A stretch of DNA of 64,000 nt from Thermoleophilia bacterium (GTDB taxonomy: Bacteria > Actinomycetota > Thermoleophilia > RBG-16-64-13): positions 310,001-374,000 of the forward strand of contig JAOAGT010000002.1 of assembly GCA_026415615.1 (NCBI GenBank), given 5' to 3'. Within the stretch, counting starts at the first letter, position 1. Every line of letters starts with the position of its first letter. Positions 25,303 through 33,247 of this stretch are shown here, in pieces. Made by a program: the position numbers and the translations under genes. The notes under the pieces were generated by a model that saw only the letters and a program-made list of their open reading frames with translations, searched no databases and was not told where the DNA came from.

Positions 25303-25746
25303 ACGCGCAGGCAGCCAGGGGAAGAGCCTTCTTCCGGTGAGCTGCGCAGAGTGGATTGTAGCCGATTACTCGCTGAAGGTGGAGATCTCTAAGATCTCTA
25401 ACAAAGGTGGGCAGTGTTGTCTCGCTCGGGCTTTCGGAGCACTGGAATTCTACCGACTCTGCCTCCGGGGTGGCTTGCCCCATCCCGAAGTCTTATTCGC
25501 TGCACCGCTTCAACCAGGAGACAGGCCGACAGGGCCGGCAAAACCATTGAGTTAAACAGGGTAGCCAAAATGTCCCTCCGCTTGTAGGCGAAGGTGCGGG
25601 TAGGAGTGGTGGGCCTTCGCCCAAGACAGATCGCCCACGTACTTAGGGGCGTAGAGCTGCTGCGTCGCCTAAGTTGTGGGCTGCGCCGAAAAAAGGCGCA
25701 AGCTGTTAGCGATCAGTCCGCCTGCGACCTGCGCAAAACACTCCTT
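25303..25746. other. 444-bp region with no recognisable gene
   Basis: It lies between the SDR gene end and tRNA-Ser. Small frames on both strands have no ribosome site or family match. I see a possible tRNA -10 box near 25355, a short direct repeat AGATCTCTAAGATCTCTAA at about 25383-25401, and a small hairpin TGCGCC...GGCGCA at 25682-25700. The SRP RNA core was looked for and not found. Confidence 0.6.
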
Positions 25747-26526
25747 CTACCAGGCGCAATAGCCACCATCTATGACCAGCTCGGTGCCGGTAACGAACTT
25801 AGACTCATCCGAGGCCAAGTAGAGCACGCCGTAGGCTACATCGAGGGGCTCTCCGTACTCTCCCAGTGGCAGCCGGCTCTTGATACGTGCGTGAAATTTT
25901 TCTGGTCCCTCGGTAGAGTTCTTTCCCACACTCTCGAGCATAGGTGTCCAGATCCAGCCGGGGTGTACCGAATTGCACCGGATCTTGTCGGCTGCATAGC
26001 AGATAGCGTCCGATTTCGTCATGAGGCGCACGGCGCCCTTGGCGGCGTGGTAGAGGAACGGAGGAGGTACGTCCATCCCGCCTACAATTCCATACACGGA
26101 GGAAATGTTGACAATGCTTCCGCCACCGCTCTTCTTCATGTACGGCACAGCGTGCTTGGTGCAAAGGAACACCCCCTTGGCGTCAACCGCGAGTATCTTG
26201 TCCCATTCCTCCACAGTGATTTCGTGGGTAGGAAGCGGCTTGCCAGTAATACCTGCGTTGTTTACCAGGATGTTGATTGCGCCGAACGTGGCAAACACGT
26301 GGGCACAGACCTGTCTCACCTCGTCCTCGTTTGTGACGTCCATGTGGTAGTACTTGGCAACGCCGCCGCTCTGGTTGATCTCGTCCGCAACTAGCATCCC
26401 GAGTTCGTCTTGAATGTCGGTGACGGCCACCTTCGCTCCTTCTTTCGCAAGCAGCTGGCAGGTGGCTTTACCTAGACCGCTTGCGCCCCCGGTCACGATA
26501 GCTACCTTGTCTTGGACTCTCCCCAT
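25747..26526 (-). CDS. Short-chain dehydrogenase/reductase
   Basis: 259 residues, classical SDR length. The NAD(P)-binding motif TGGASGLG (about 12-19) comes first, followed by the adenine-contact DVTNEDEV, NNAGITG, the catalytic Ser in VNISSVYG, and Tyr/Lys in YHAAKGA. The C-terminal ASDESKFVTGTELVIDGGY is also classical. An Asp ends beta-strand 2 (VAVTDIQDE), which favours NAD(H) over NADP(H). Related enzymes act on cyclic alcohols or hydroxysteroids; the substrate is unknown here. GAGGGTAAG precedes the ATG. tadA lies 56 bp upstream on the same strand. Confidence 0.92.
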   Translation of the reverse strand: MGRVQDKVAIVTGGASGLGKATCQLLAKEGAKVAVTDIQDELGMLVADEINQSGGVAKYYHMDVTNEDEVRQVCAHVFATFGAINILVNNAGITGKPLPTHEITVEEWDKILAVDAKGVFLCTKHAVPYMKKSGGGSIVNISSVYGIVGGMDVPPPFLYHAAKGAVRLMTKSDAICYAADKIRCNSVHPGWIWTPMLESVGKNSTEGPEKFHARIKSRLPLGEYGEPLDVAYGVLYLASDESKFVTGTELVIDGGYCAW

Positions 26527-26582
26527 TGGCTTACCCTCGCCAGTTCTGTCAAGTTCGGTTTACATCGGAATCGATTCCGGCG

Positions 26583-27062
26583 CTAGAGCATATCTCGCTC
26601 GCGACGGGTCACAAAGAAGTCTCGCAGGAGGGCAGCAGCCTCACGAGCCATCACGCCAGCCCGAACCTGGGGCTGATGGTTAAGCGCGGGGTGATCTACG
26701 ATGTTGAAGATGGTTCCAGCTGCTCCTGCCTTGGGGTCGTCGGCTCCGTATACCAGCCTCTTTATTCGGGCAAGAACTATAGCTCCTGCACACATTGGGC
26801 AAGGTTCGATGGTGACGTAGAGAGTAGCGTCTTTGAGCCGCCATCCGCCAACTATCGCAGCAGCATCACGGAGCACGAGCATCTCGGCGTGAGCGGTGGG
26901 ATCTCGCCGGCGCTCGCGTTCGTTCCCTCGTTGGGCAAGAATCTCGCCGTCTACGACTATCACGGCCCCTACTGGGACTTCGCCTCTCAGCGCTGCGCGC
27001 CTGGCTTCTTCGAGCGCCACGGCCATGTAACGGTAGTCGTCGTCGTGGGTTCTTTCGATCAT
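26583..27062 (-). CDS. tadA: tRNA-specific adenosine deaminase TadA
   Basis: 159 residues. The deaminase zinc site is complete: THAEMLVLRDA (His ligand and catalytic Glu) and PCPMCAGAI (two Cys ligands). VPVGAVIVVDGEILAQRGNERERRRDPTAHAE and ARIKRLVYGADDPKAGAAGT are typical of TadA, which converts A34 to inosine in tRNA-Arg(ACG). A tRNA-Arg(ACG) gene, the expected substrate, lies in this window at 34373-34446. The small membrane protein gene lies 63 bp upstream. Confidence 0.95.
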   Translation of the reverse strand: MIERTHDDDYRYMAVALEEARRAALRGEVPVGAVIVVDGEILAQRGNERERRRDPTAHAEMLVLRDAAAIVGGWRLKDATLYVTIEPCPMCAGAIVLARIKRLVYGADDPKAGAAGTIFNIVDHPALNHQPQVRAGVMAREAAALLRDFFVTRRERDML

Positions 27063-27125
27063 TTTCCTAGAAGCGGGATCCTAGTGATGGCGTTGGTAAT
27101 TGCACTTCCAAGCGCAATGGTGCCG

Positions 27126-27359
27126 TCATTTGACTGGCGGCAGCTCGTCGAGTCTCTGCACCTCGCTTACTCGACCATCTGCATACACAATGCGGAGACT
27201 GCGAACCGTGTCTTCCCGAATGTCAAGATGTATGGCTGCCACTCGGTCTTGCACTGCGGCGAACTGTATCTGGTAGCTGGTCACAGTGAACTTGCGAAAC
27301 ACTACATAGGCCACACAAGCAATCACAATAAGTGCGCCGACTGTCGCAGGTATGACCAT
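27126..27359 (-). CDS. Small membrane-anchored protein, unknown
   Basis: 77 residues with a good ribosome site (GGCGGAGGAAA). One N-terminal helix (VIPATVGALIVIACVAYVVF) is followed by a 55-residue soluble part with alternating strands (VTSYQIQFAAVQDRVAAIHLDI, VRSLRIVYADGRVSEV). I do not recognise the family. It lies between a candidate small RNA terminator (154 bp upstream) and tadA. Confidence 0.65.
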   Translation of the reverse strand: MVIPATVGALIVIACVAYVVFRKFTVTSYQIQFAAVQDRVAAIHLDIREDTVRSLRIVYADGRVSEVQRLDELPPVK

Positions 27360-27512
27360 TGATTTCCTCCGCCTTCGGGTTGCTCAAGTGTAGTTCAAGC
27401 ATAACGGATGGAGCGGACGGCATGAAGACGGGTGGCAACCGCAAGACAAGTCAACCGTAGCACAGGTGTTATGGCTGCGGGAGCCGTAGAACCCCAAACC
27501 TTATGGGCAAAC

Positions 27513-27546
27513 ACAAAAAAGCGAGCCCCGAGCGAACTCGCTTTGC
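27513..27546 (-). terminator. Intrinsic terminator
   Basis: On the minus strand AAAGCGAG pairs with CTCGCTTT around an 11-nt loop, followed by TTTTTTGTG. This is a standard stem plus U-tract. It ends the candidate small RNA and would also stop readthrough from carB. Confidence 0.8.
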
Positions 27547-27668
27547 GTCTTTGTTTTATTCTCACTTCGCACCCGCTTCACTGTACTTCGCGGCGATTTA
27601 CCTCCGCGGTTCCTCCACGGGGCCCCTTGTGAGAATCAGAGACGCTGCGTCTGAACTCTCGGGACTCT
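27513..27668 (-). ncRNA. Candidate structured small RNA (family not identified)
   Basis: A predicted transcript of about 155 nt with its own consensus promoter and an intrinsic terminator. Three structural elements are visible on the minus strand. A 5' hairpin contains GACGC and GCGTC. A long-range 8-bp helix pairs ATTCTCAC (complement of 27628-27635) with GTGAGAAT (complement of 27558-27565) and encloses a GC-rich domain with an inner CGCGG/CCGCG stem. The terminator hairpin comes last. No open frame with a ribosome site fits. It could be a free RNA or a leader whose terminator controls the membrane protein and tadA downstream. I cannot name its Rfam family. Confidence 0.5.
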
Positions 27669-27674
27669 GCTACC

Positions 27675-27703
27675 AGAGTACGGGGTTCCAGTAGCGTTGT
27701 CAA
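27675..27703 (-). promoter_or_regulatory. Sigma-70-type promoter for the candidate small RNA
   Basis: Minus-strand -35 TTGACA (complement of 27698-27703), exactly 17 bp spacer, -10 TACTCT (complement of 27675-27680). Predicted start is near 27667-27668. It lies 127 bp downstream of the carB stop and no gene start follows closely. Confidence 0.65.
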
Positions 27704-27829
27704 GCGCCTCATGCAGAGTGCGTTCAGAAAAATCATGCTTGTTGCGCACAGCGCGAGCGGCCAAGAAAATCCGCCCAGAGCGGCCGGGAAGGCAGCCGGC
27801 TGAACCCGGAGAGACCGGGCATCAGCAGG

Positions 27830-30800
27830 CTAAAATTGCTCTGCGGACGCGGAACCAAGCCCCACCAGCTCAATGTCCGAGTGATAGCTTTGTAGAGACC
27901 TCACTAGTGGGCGGCCTTCGGCGACGGCGCGGCGGCGCGCTGCAATACCGGCAGCGGCCGCCGCCGCGGCGACGGTGGTTGTGATATACGGGACCTTGTA
28001 CCTAATGGCCGCTTTCCGTATGTACGAGTCGTCCTGGGTGCTCGATTTTCCTGCTGGCGTGTTTACAACTAGTTGGATTTCCCCGTTCTTGATGGCGTCC
28101 TCAATGTTTGGACGGCCTTCGTAGATCTTCAGGATGGGCTGCGAAGGAATCCCGTGGTCAGCCAGGAAGCGGTGGGTTCCAACAGTAGCTCGGATAGTAA
28201 AGCCGAGTTGATGAAACTCTCGGGCTGCTTTAAGGACGGTGTCCTTGTCCTTCTGGCGATCGTGCTCCGCAATAGTCATGAGTACTGTACCTGCCAACGG
28301 AAGAGTTTGTCCAGCTGCCTCCTCTGCCTTGGCGTAAGCTAGACCAAAGGAGTCCGCCAGACCGAGCACTTCTCCAGTGGAGCGCATCTCGGGACCCAGA
28401 ACCGGGTCAACCTCGGGAAACATGTTGAAAGGCAAGACAGCCTCTTTGACCCCGAAATATCTCACCTTGCGCTTCTTTAGGCCGAGCTCGTTCAGTTTTG
28501 CTCCCAACATCAGCCGAGTGGCCAATGCCGCCATCTGCACATTGCATACCTTGCTTACAAGAGGCACTGTGCGTGAGGCGCGTGGATTGGCTTCAAGAAC
28601 GTAAACCGTATCATTCCAAATTGCGTACTGGATGTTCATCAATCCCACCACGCCCAGCTCTACTGCGATCCGGCGCGTGTACTCTTCGATCGTATCGAGG
28701 TGCTTCTGCGGGATCGTGACCGGCGGGATAACGCAGGCCGAGTCTCCAGAGTGTATTCCAGCGTATTCAATGTGCTCCATTACGGCAGGCACAAACGCGT
28801 CAGTTCCATCCGAGAGAGCGTCGGCCTCGCACTCGAGGGCCTTTTCCAGGAACTTGTCAATCAGGATAGGCCGCTCAGGAGTTACGTCGACAGCCGCCTT
28901 CACATACTCGATTAACATGTCTTCGTCGTGGACGATTTCCATGCCTCTTCCGCCCAACACATAGCTGGGTCGCACAATGAGTGGATATCCGATTCGCTTG
29001 GCCACCTCGCGTGCTTCTTCGACAGAGCTCGCGGTGCCAGCCTCTGGCATGGGAATGCCCAAGCGAACCATCATTTCCCTAAACCGGTCGCGATCCTCGG
29101 CTAAATCGATTGTCTCAGGTGAGGTCCCGAGTATGCGGACGCCGGCTTTTTCTAGTTGACGAGCAATGTTAAGCGGAGTCTGCCCGCCGAATTGCACGAT
29201 GACGCCCAAGGGCTGCTCTTTTTCATAGATGGCGAGAACGTCCTCCACCGTGAGAGGCTCAAAGTAGAGCTTGTCGGACGTGTCGTAATCGGTGGACACC
29301 GTCTCTGGGTTGCAGTTGACCATGATGGACTCATAACCCGCTTCCCTAAGGGCAAACGCGGCGTGCACGCAGCAGTAGTCAAACTCTATCCCTTGGCCAA
29401 TGCGGTTGGGCCCACCGCCGAGCACCATCACTTTCGGGCGATCGCTCACAGGGATTGTGTCGGGTGCGTTATACGTGGAGTAATAGTAAGCGGCGTCTTT
29501 CACCCCGCTAACCGGCACCGCATGATATCCATGGCGCAAGCCCAAAGCCAGTCGCTGACTGCGAACCGCTTCTTCGCTTACTCCAAGCAGCTTGGCGAGG
29601 TAGGCGTCGGCAAAACCGTCTTTCTTAGCTCGGATAAGGAGATCGTCTGGAAGGACGGCTCCGGGCACGCAGCTCTCGATGGGCTTACCCACAGTGTCAT
29701 GCGGCTCTGCGGGCGGTCGCTGGCTTCCCTGGTCTTCTGCCGCTCGCCGGTAGGATAGGATTTCCTCCTCCAACTGCACCAGCTCCCGCATCTGCTCGAT
29801 GAACCAGGGCTTGATGTGTGTCTTTGCGTACAGGGCTTCCGTTGTAGCCCCTTTGCGGAGCGCTTCATACATGATGAACTGCCTCTCGCTGGTGGGCTCG
29901 TTGAGTAAGGTCATAAGCTCATCCAGGGACCTGCGGTGGAAGTCTTTGGCAAACCCCAGGCCATAGCGGCCGATTTCAAGCGAGCGGATAGCCTTTTGCA
30001 GGGCCTCTTTGTAGGTCTTGCCGATGGACATGACCTCGCCCACAGCTCTCATCTGGGTGCCAAGTTTGTCTTGTGCTCCCGGGAACTTCTCAAACGCCCA
30101 CCGTGCAAACTTTACGACCACGTAGTCTCCGGAAGGAGTGTATTTTTCAAGCGTGCCGTCTCGCCAGTAGGGGATCTCGTCTAGGGTTAGACCTCCAGCA
30201 AGCAACGAGCTCACAAACGCGATGGGGAAACCGGTGGCTTTGGAAGCTAAAGCTGAGGAGCGGGAGGTTCGCGGGTTTATCTCAATGACCACAACCCGTC
30301 CCGTTTTTGGATCGTGAGCAAATTGAATGTTGGTTCCCCCGATCACTCCGATGGACTCGACTATTGCATAAGAATAATCCTGCAATTTTCGTTGCAGAGC
30401 AGGGTCTATCGTCAGCATGGGCGCAACGCAGAAGCTGTCGCCAGTGTGAACACCCATGGCATCAACATTCTCGATAAAGCACACCGTAATGATTTGGTTC
30501 TTGGCGTCGCGCACAACCTCGAGCTCGAGCTCTTCCCAGCCAAGTACTGATTCTTCGACCAATATCTGCCCCACGAGACTAGCCCGGATGCCTCTCTCGG
30601 CCACAACTTGGAGCTCCTCCCGGTTATAGACTAGGCCGCCGCCAGTGCCACCGAGGGTGTATGCAGGCCGTATCACTACTGGGTACCCAAGCTCCGCGGC
30701 CACCTCGGCTGCTTCCTCTACCGAGTAACACGTTTTGCTGCGCGGCATCTCGATTCCCAGCCGAGCCATCGTTTCCTTAAAGGCCAGTCTGTCTTCGCCG

Positions 30801-31174
30801 CGTTCGATCGCGTCTGGACCCACGCCTATGATCTTGACCCCGTACTGGTCAAGGACGCCGGATCGATAAAGCTCCGACGAAAGGTTTAGGCCGGACTGTC
30901 CACCTAAGTTAGGCAGCAGCGCATCGGGCCGCGAGTCCGCGATTATCTGCGCAAGCGTTGCTGCATTCAGGGGCTCGATATAGGTCTCGTCGGCCATAAC
31001 TGGGTCGGTCATGATGGTGGCAGGGTTGGAGTTGACCAACACAATCTTGTAGCCCAGTCTGCGCAAAGCTTTGCACGCCTGTGTCCCGGAGTAGTCAAAC
31101 TCGCAAGCCTGACCAATGACTATCGGACCCGAGCCGATAATCAGGACTTTGTGTATATCCGGGCGCTTGGGCAC
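27830..31174 (-). CDS. carB: Carbamoyl-phosphate synthase large subunit
   Basis: 1114 residues from GTG 31174 (AGAAAGGAG upstream); the open frame extends 59 codons further without support. Two ATP-grasp halves are complete: PKRPDIHKVLIIGSGPIVIGQACEFDYSGTQA and PKVMVLGGGPNRIGQGIEFDYCCVH, then GGTGGGLVYN, EINPRTSRSSALASKATG, GGRGMEIVHDED and EANPRASRTVPLVSKV, with the C-terminal allosteric MGS-like domain from about 940. It makes carbamoyl phosphate for pyrimidine and arginine synthesis with the glutaminase subunit CarA. carA is not in the window, unusual because carAB are normally adjacent. A candidate promoter lies at 31223-31251. The last 40 residues are alanine-rich and slightly longer than usual. 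Confidence 0.97.
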   Translation of the reverse strand: MPKRPDIHKVLIIGSGPIVIGQACEFDYSGTQACKALRRLGYKIVLVNSNPATIMTDPVMADETYIEPLNAATLAQIIADSRPDALLPNLGGQSGLNLSSELYRSGVLDQYGVKIIGVGPDAIERGEDRLAFKETMARLGIEMPRSKTCYSVEEAAEVAAELGYPVVIRPAYTLGGTGGGLVYNREELQVVAERGIRASLVGQILVEESVLGWEELELEVVRDAKNQIITVCFIENVDAMGVHTGDSFCVAPMLTIDPALQRKLQDYSYAIVESIGVIGGTNIQFAHDPKTGRVVVIEINPRTSRSSALASKATGFPIAFVSSLLAGGLTLDEIPYWRDGTLEKYTPSGDYVVVKFARWAFEKFPGAQDKLGTQMRAVGEVMSIGKTYKEALQKAIRSLEIGRYGLGFAKDFHRRSLDELMTLLNEPTSERQFIMYEALRKGATTEALYAKTHIKPWFIEQMRELVQLEEEILSYRRAAEDQGSQRPPAEPHDTVGKPIESCVPGAVLPDDLLIRAKKDGFADAYLAKLLGVSEEAVRSQRLALGLRHGYHAVPVSGVKDAAYYYSTYNAPDTIPVSDRPKVMVLGGGPNRIGQGIEFDYCCVHAAFALREAGYESIMVNCNPETVSTDYDTSDKLYFEPLTVEDVLAIYEKEQPLGVIVQFGGQTPLNIARQLEKAGVRILGTSPETIDLAEDRDRFREMMVRLGIPMPEAGTASSVEEAREVAKRIGYPLIVRPSYVLGGRGMEIVHDEDMLIEYVKAAVDVTPERPILIDKFLEKALECEADALSDGTDAFVPAVMEHIEYAGIHSGDSACVIPPVTIPQKHLDTIEEYTRRIAVELGVVGLMNIQYAIWNDTVYVLEANPRASRTVPLVSKVCNVQMAALATRLMLGAKLNELGLKKRKVRYFGVKEAVLPFNMFPEVDPVLGPEMRSTGEVLGLADSFGLAYAKAEEAAGQTLPLAGTVLMTIAEHDRQKDKDTVLKAAREFHQLGFTIRATVGTHRFLADHGIPSQPILKIYEGRPNIEDAIKNGEIQLVVNTPAGKSSTQDDSYIRKAAIRYKVPYITTTVAAAAAAAGIAARRRAVAEGRPLVRSLQSYHSDIELVGLGSASAEQF

Positions 31175-31222
31175 GCATGCTCCTTTCTGTGAAAGATACG
31201 AGGGTCTTGACGCTAGCCCGGT

Positions 31223-31251
31223 AGCGTAGCTCGTACTACAATTTAAAGCAA
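31223..31251 (-). promoter_or_regulatory. Candidate carB promoter
   Basis: Minus-strand -35 TTGCTT (complement of 31246-31251), 17-bp spacer, -10 TACGCT (complement of 31223-31228). Predicted leader is about 40 nt and includes a small CGCTA/TAGCG hairpin before the Shine-Dalgarno. No PyrR-type or other recognisable attenuator is seen. Confidence 0.4.
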
Positions 31252-31452
31252 GGTTTGTCGTGGCTCTCCACGAGCGTGCGCGGGTGGCGAGGCATGACGC
31301 TTGAGTTTGTTTGTCCGGGGGGTTGTCGTCATGTTGTCGCCACTGGTGCATGTGGTGGCTTCATCATCTGGCGGACCGAAGTTCCTCCTGCATGCTGCCC
31401 GTTCCCCACCGATTTGTAATCCCTAGGCAGTTCCTTCTCTTGAGGTTCTCTT

Positions 31453-31494
31453 GGCCTAGCTACTTGCGTTGCGTGCTAGAGGTAGTGCTAGGCC
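31453..31494. repeat. Inverted repeat upstream of the SLH fusion gene
   Basis: GGCCTAGC (31453-31460) is complementary to GCTAGGCC (31487-31494), with an extra TAC/GTA pairing inside. It ends about 20 bp before the start of the SLH-substrate-binding fusion gene and could be an operator or leader hairpin. The remainder of 31175-31515 holds the divergent promoter region only. Confidence 0.45.
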
Positions 31495-31515
31495 GACCCT
31501 TGGGGAGGGGTAGCT

Positions 31516-32871
31516 ATGAAGACTCGATCCTCCAACGAGAGCGGACGGCTCACCTGCAGACATGTACCTCACCTCTGGCTGGCTGGATGTCTAATGCTGG
31601 CTATTTGCCTAATGTTTGCGTTAGCTGCGGCCGTGTCAGCCGTAGGGGTCTTTCCGGATGTTGACCCCTTGCATCCATATCATGGAGCTGTCAGAGAGCT
31701 TGCTATGTTAAACGTCATTAAGGGCTACTCCAACGGAAACTTCGGCCCTGAGGATCCCGTTACTAGGCAGCAGTTCGCAAAAATGATTGTCAAGACCGCT
31801 GGCTACGAGGTTCCAGCGGACATAGTATGTCCCTTTGGTGACGTCGCCGCCCAACAAGGGAACGATCCGCTTTATCCCTCTAAATATGTTGCTGTCTGCG
31901 CAGCCCACGGCATCACCGTGGGAAAGACACCGACAAAATTTGATCCGTACGGCCAGATTACCCGGTACCAGGCCATAAGCATGGTGGTGACGGCGGCGGA
32001 TGACCTGCAGCCTCAGCTACTTCCCGCGCCACCGCCGGAGTGGGAGTCGGAGAGCGGGTGGACCACTGATCCAACTCACGGAGCCAACGTAGCCCGGGCG
32101 GAGTATGGCGAGTTGCTCGCAGGTCTCGATTTTGCCTCCGATCCTTACGGGCCCATAACGCGCGGCGAGGTAGCCCAAATTCTCCACAAGCTCATTGCGC
32201 GGCTCACCTACGCCTCGAATCCTCTGCGGAGCATCCTCTTCTTGGGATTCAATACGCAGCAACCGCCGCTTGACAACGCAAAGGTGCGTTTGGCCTTGTC
32301 GCTGGCGCTAGACCGGCAGGCCATCTCGACGGCCTCGGGAATTCCTGGAGCTTCTCCAGCAACCGGCTGGTTGGCAGCGGGGATTCCTGGGTTTGCCGAC
32401 ATCAACCAAGGCTTCCTGCAGCCCACCGCCCAGTTGGCGCAAGCCGCGGCTGCCCTTGCCAGCGCTGGGTATCCGAACGGAGCTGGATTGCCCGAAATCA
32501 AAATACAAGTGATGCAGGCGCACCAGGCGCTGGCAAACCTGGTAAAAAGCCAGTGGGGGGCTATCGGGGTTAGTGCGACGGTTGTTGTTGTTCCCTGGAA
32601 CGAATATTGGCCTCTACTCGGCAGTGGAACCGATCTGTACGTCTTCAGGCTTGGCTGGATTGCGGACTTCAACGATCCGTATGAGTATTACGGTCTTCTG
32701 CGGACCGGAAGCACCTGGAACTTCACTCGGTGGTCTAATGAAACGTTTGATCAACTTCTAGACCAGGCCCTTGCTGCCTCCTCGGAGGCAGACGCTTTGG
32801 CTGTTTACCAGCAGTTGGAAAAGATGATTACCGAGGAGGAAGTTCCTGTTGCTCCTCTGTATTGGTTCTGA
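31516..32871 (+). CDS. SLH-domain protein fused to the C-terminal half of a peptide-binding protein
   Basis: 451 residues from ATG 31516 (GGGGAGGGG upstream). Signal sequence to about residue 45. Three SLH units follow: VFPDVDPLHPYHGAVRELAMLNVIKGYSNGNFGPEDPVTRQQFAKM (unit 1, shown in parts of the protein), CPFGDVAAQQ...ITVGKTPTKFDPYGQITRYQA, and EYGELLAGLDFASDPYGPITRGE. From about 235 the sequence becomes the C-terminal lobe of an extracellular solute-binding protein family 5 (OppA/DppA type): LDNAKVRLALSLALDRQAI, PNGAGLPEIKIQVMQ, FRLGWIADFNDPYEYYGLL and NETFDQLLDQAL. The N-terminal lobe of that family is absent. SLH units anchor to the cell wall; peptide binding by half a protein is doubtful. 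Confidence 0.87.
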   Translation: MKTRSSNESGRLTCRHVPHLWLAGCLMLAICLMFALAAAVSAVGVFPDVDPLHPYHGAVRELAMLNVIKGYSNGNFGPEDPVTRQQFAKMIVKTAGYEVPADIVCPFGDVAAQQGNDPLYPSKYVAVCAAHGITVGKTPTKFDPYGQITRYQAISMVVTAADDLQPQLLPAPPPEWESESGWTTDPTHGANVARAEYGELLAGLDFASDPYGPITRGEVAQILHKLIARLTYASNPLRSILFLGFNTQQPPLDNAKVRLALSLALDRQAISTASGIPGASPATGWLAAGIPGFADINQGFLQPTAQLAQAAAALASAGYPNGAGLPEIKIQVMQAHQALANLVKSQWGAIGVSATVVVVPWNEYWPLLGSGTDLYVFRLGWIADFNDPYEYYGLLRTGSTWNFTRWSNETFDQLLDQALAASSEADALAVYQQLEKMITEEEVPVAPLYWF

Positions 32872-33247
32872 GATGTCGGGGCGCGGGGCGGCATAAGCCG
32901 CCCCGCGCCCTCAATTGCGCCCGTCTGGATTTTGAACTTGGCATTTCTTTGGGATTTCCGCGTCGTTACCCTAGCAGCTAATCGCTCAAGTCCCCGTGTC
33001 CGCCGTGTCCAACTTACTTGCTGCTCGATATGACCTGCCTCGCAACAGATAGTTCCGGGGCTTTGTCTGAACAATGATTGTCAATTGGGTCGGTTATTTG
33101 CTGAAGGCTTGTCCCAATCCTGTCGATGTAGTAGATAGAAGCGATCAATTTAGATGGCACGTCTCATCCTGGTCCTGGGGTCGCCCCTACGCAGCGCCTG
33201 GTGACCGTGGCCAAGTATGCGGCGTCAGTTCACCAGGAGGTAAACTC
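32872..33247. other. 376-bp spacer: terminator hairpin plus WG-gene upstream region
   Basis: Apart from the strong hairpin at 32879-32910 I see no gene. A small palindrome ACAATGATTGT lies at 33071-33081 and may be an operator for the WG-repeat gene. The upstream in-frame ORF part from 33074 lacks a ribosome site and signal sequence. Confidence 0.6.
32879..32910 (+). terminator. Terminator-like GC-rich hairpin
   Basis: A 14-bp perfect stem (GGGCGCGGGGCGGC, 32879-32892, with 32897-32910) and ATAA loop, 8 bp after the SLH-fusion stop. No U-tract follows, so termination may need help. Confidence 0.6.

Noticed and set aside
25303-25746. SRP (4.5S) RNA near tRNA-Ser and tadA
   Set aside because: Position is typical, but the conserved GGAAGGAAGCA core is not present on either strand.
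25594-26394. 266-codon forward frame
   Set aside because: It is antisense to the SDR gene, whose catalytic motifs are complete; the forward product matches nothing.
26526-27362. 278-codon forward frame
   Set aside because: Antisense to tadA and the small membrane protein, both with good starts and motifs.
31352-31515. PyrR-type attenuator or riboswitch for carB
   Set aside because: The minus-strand leader is only about 40 nt, with no antiterminator/terminator pair or PyrR loop sequence.
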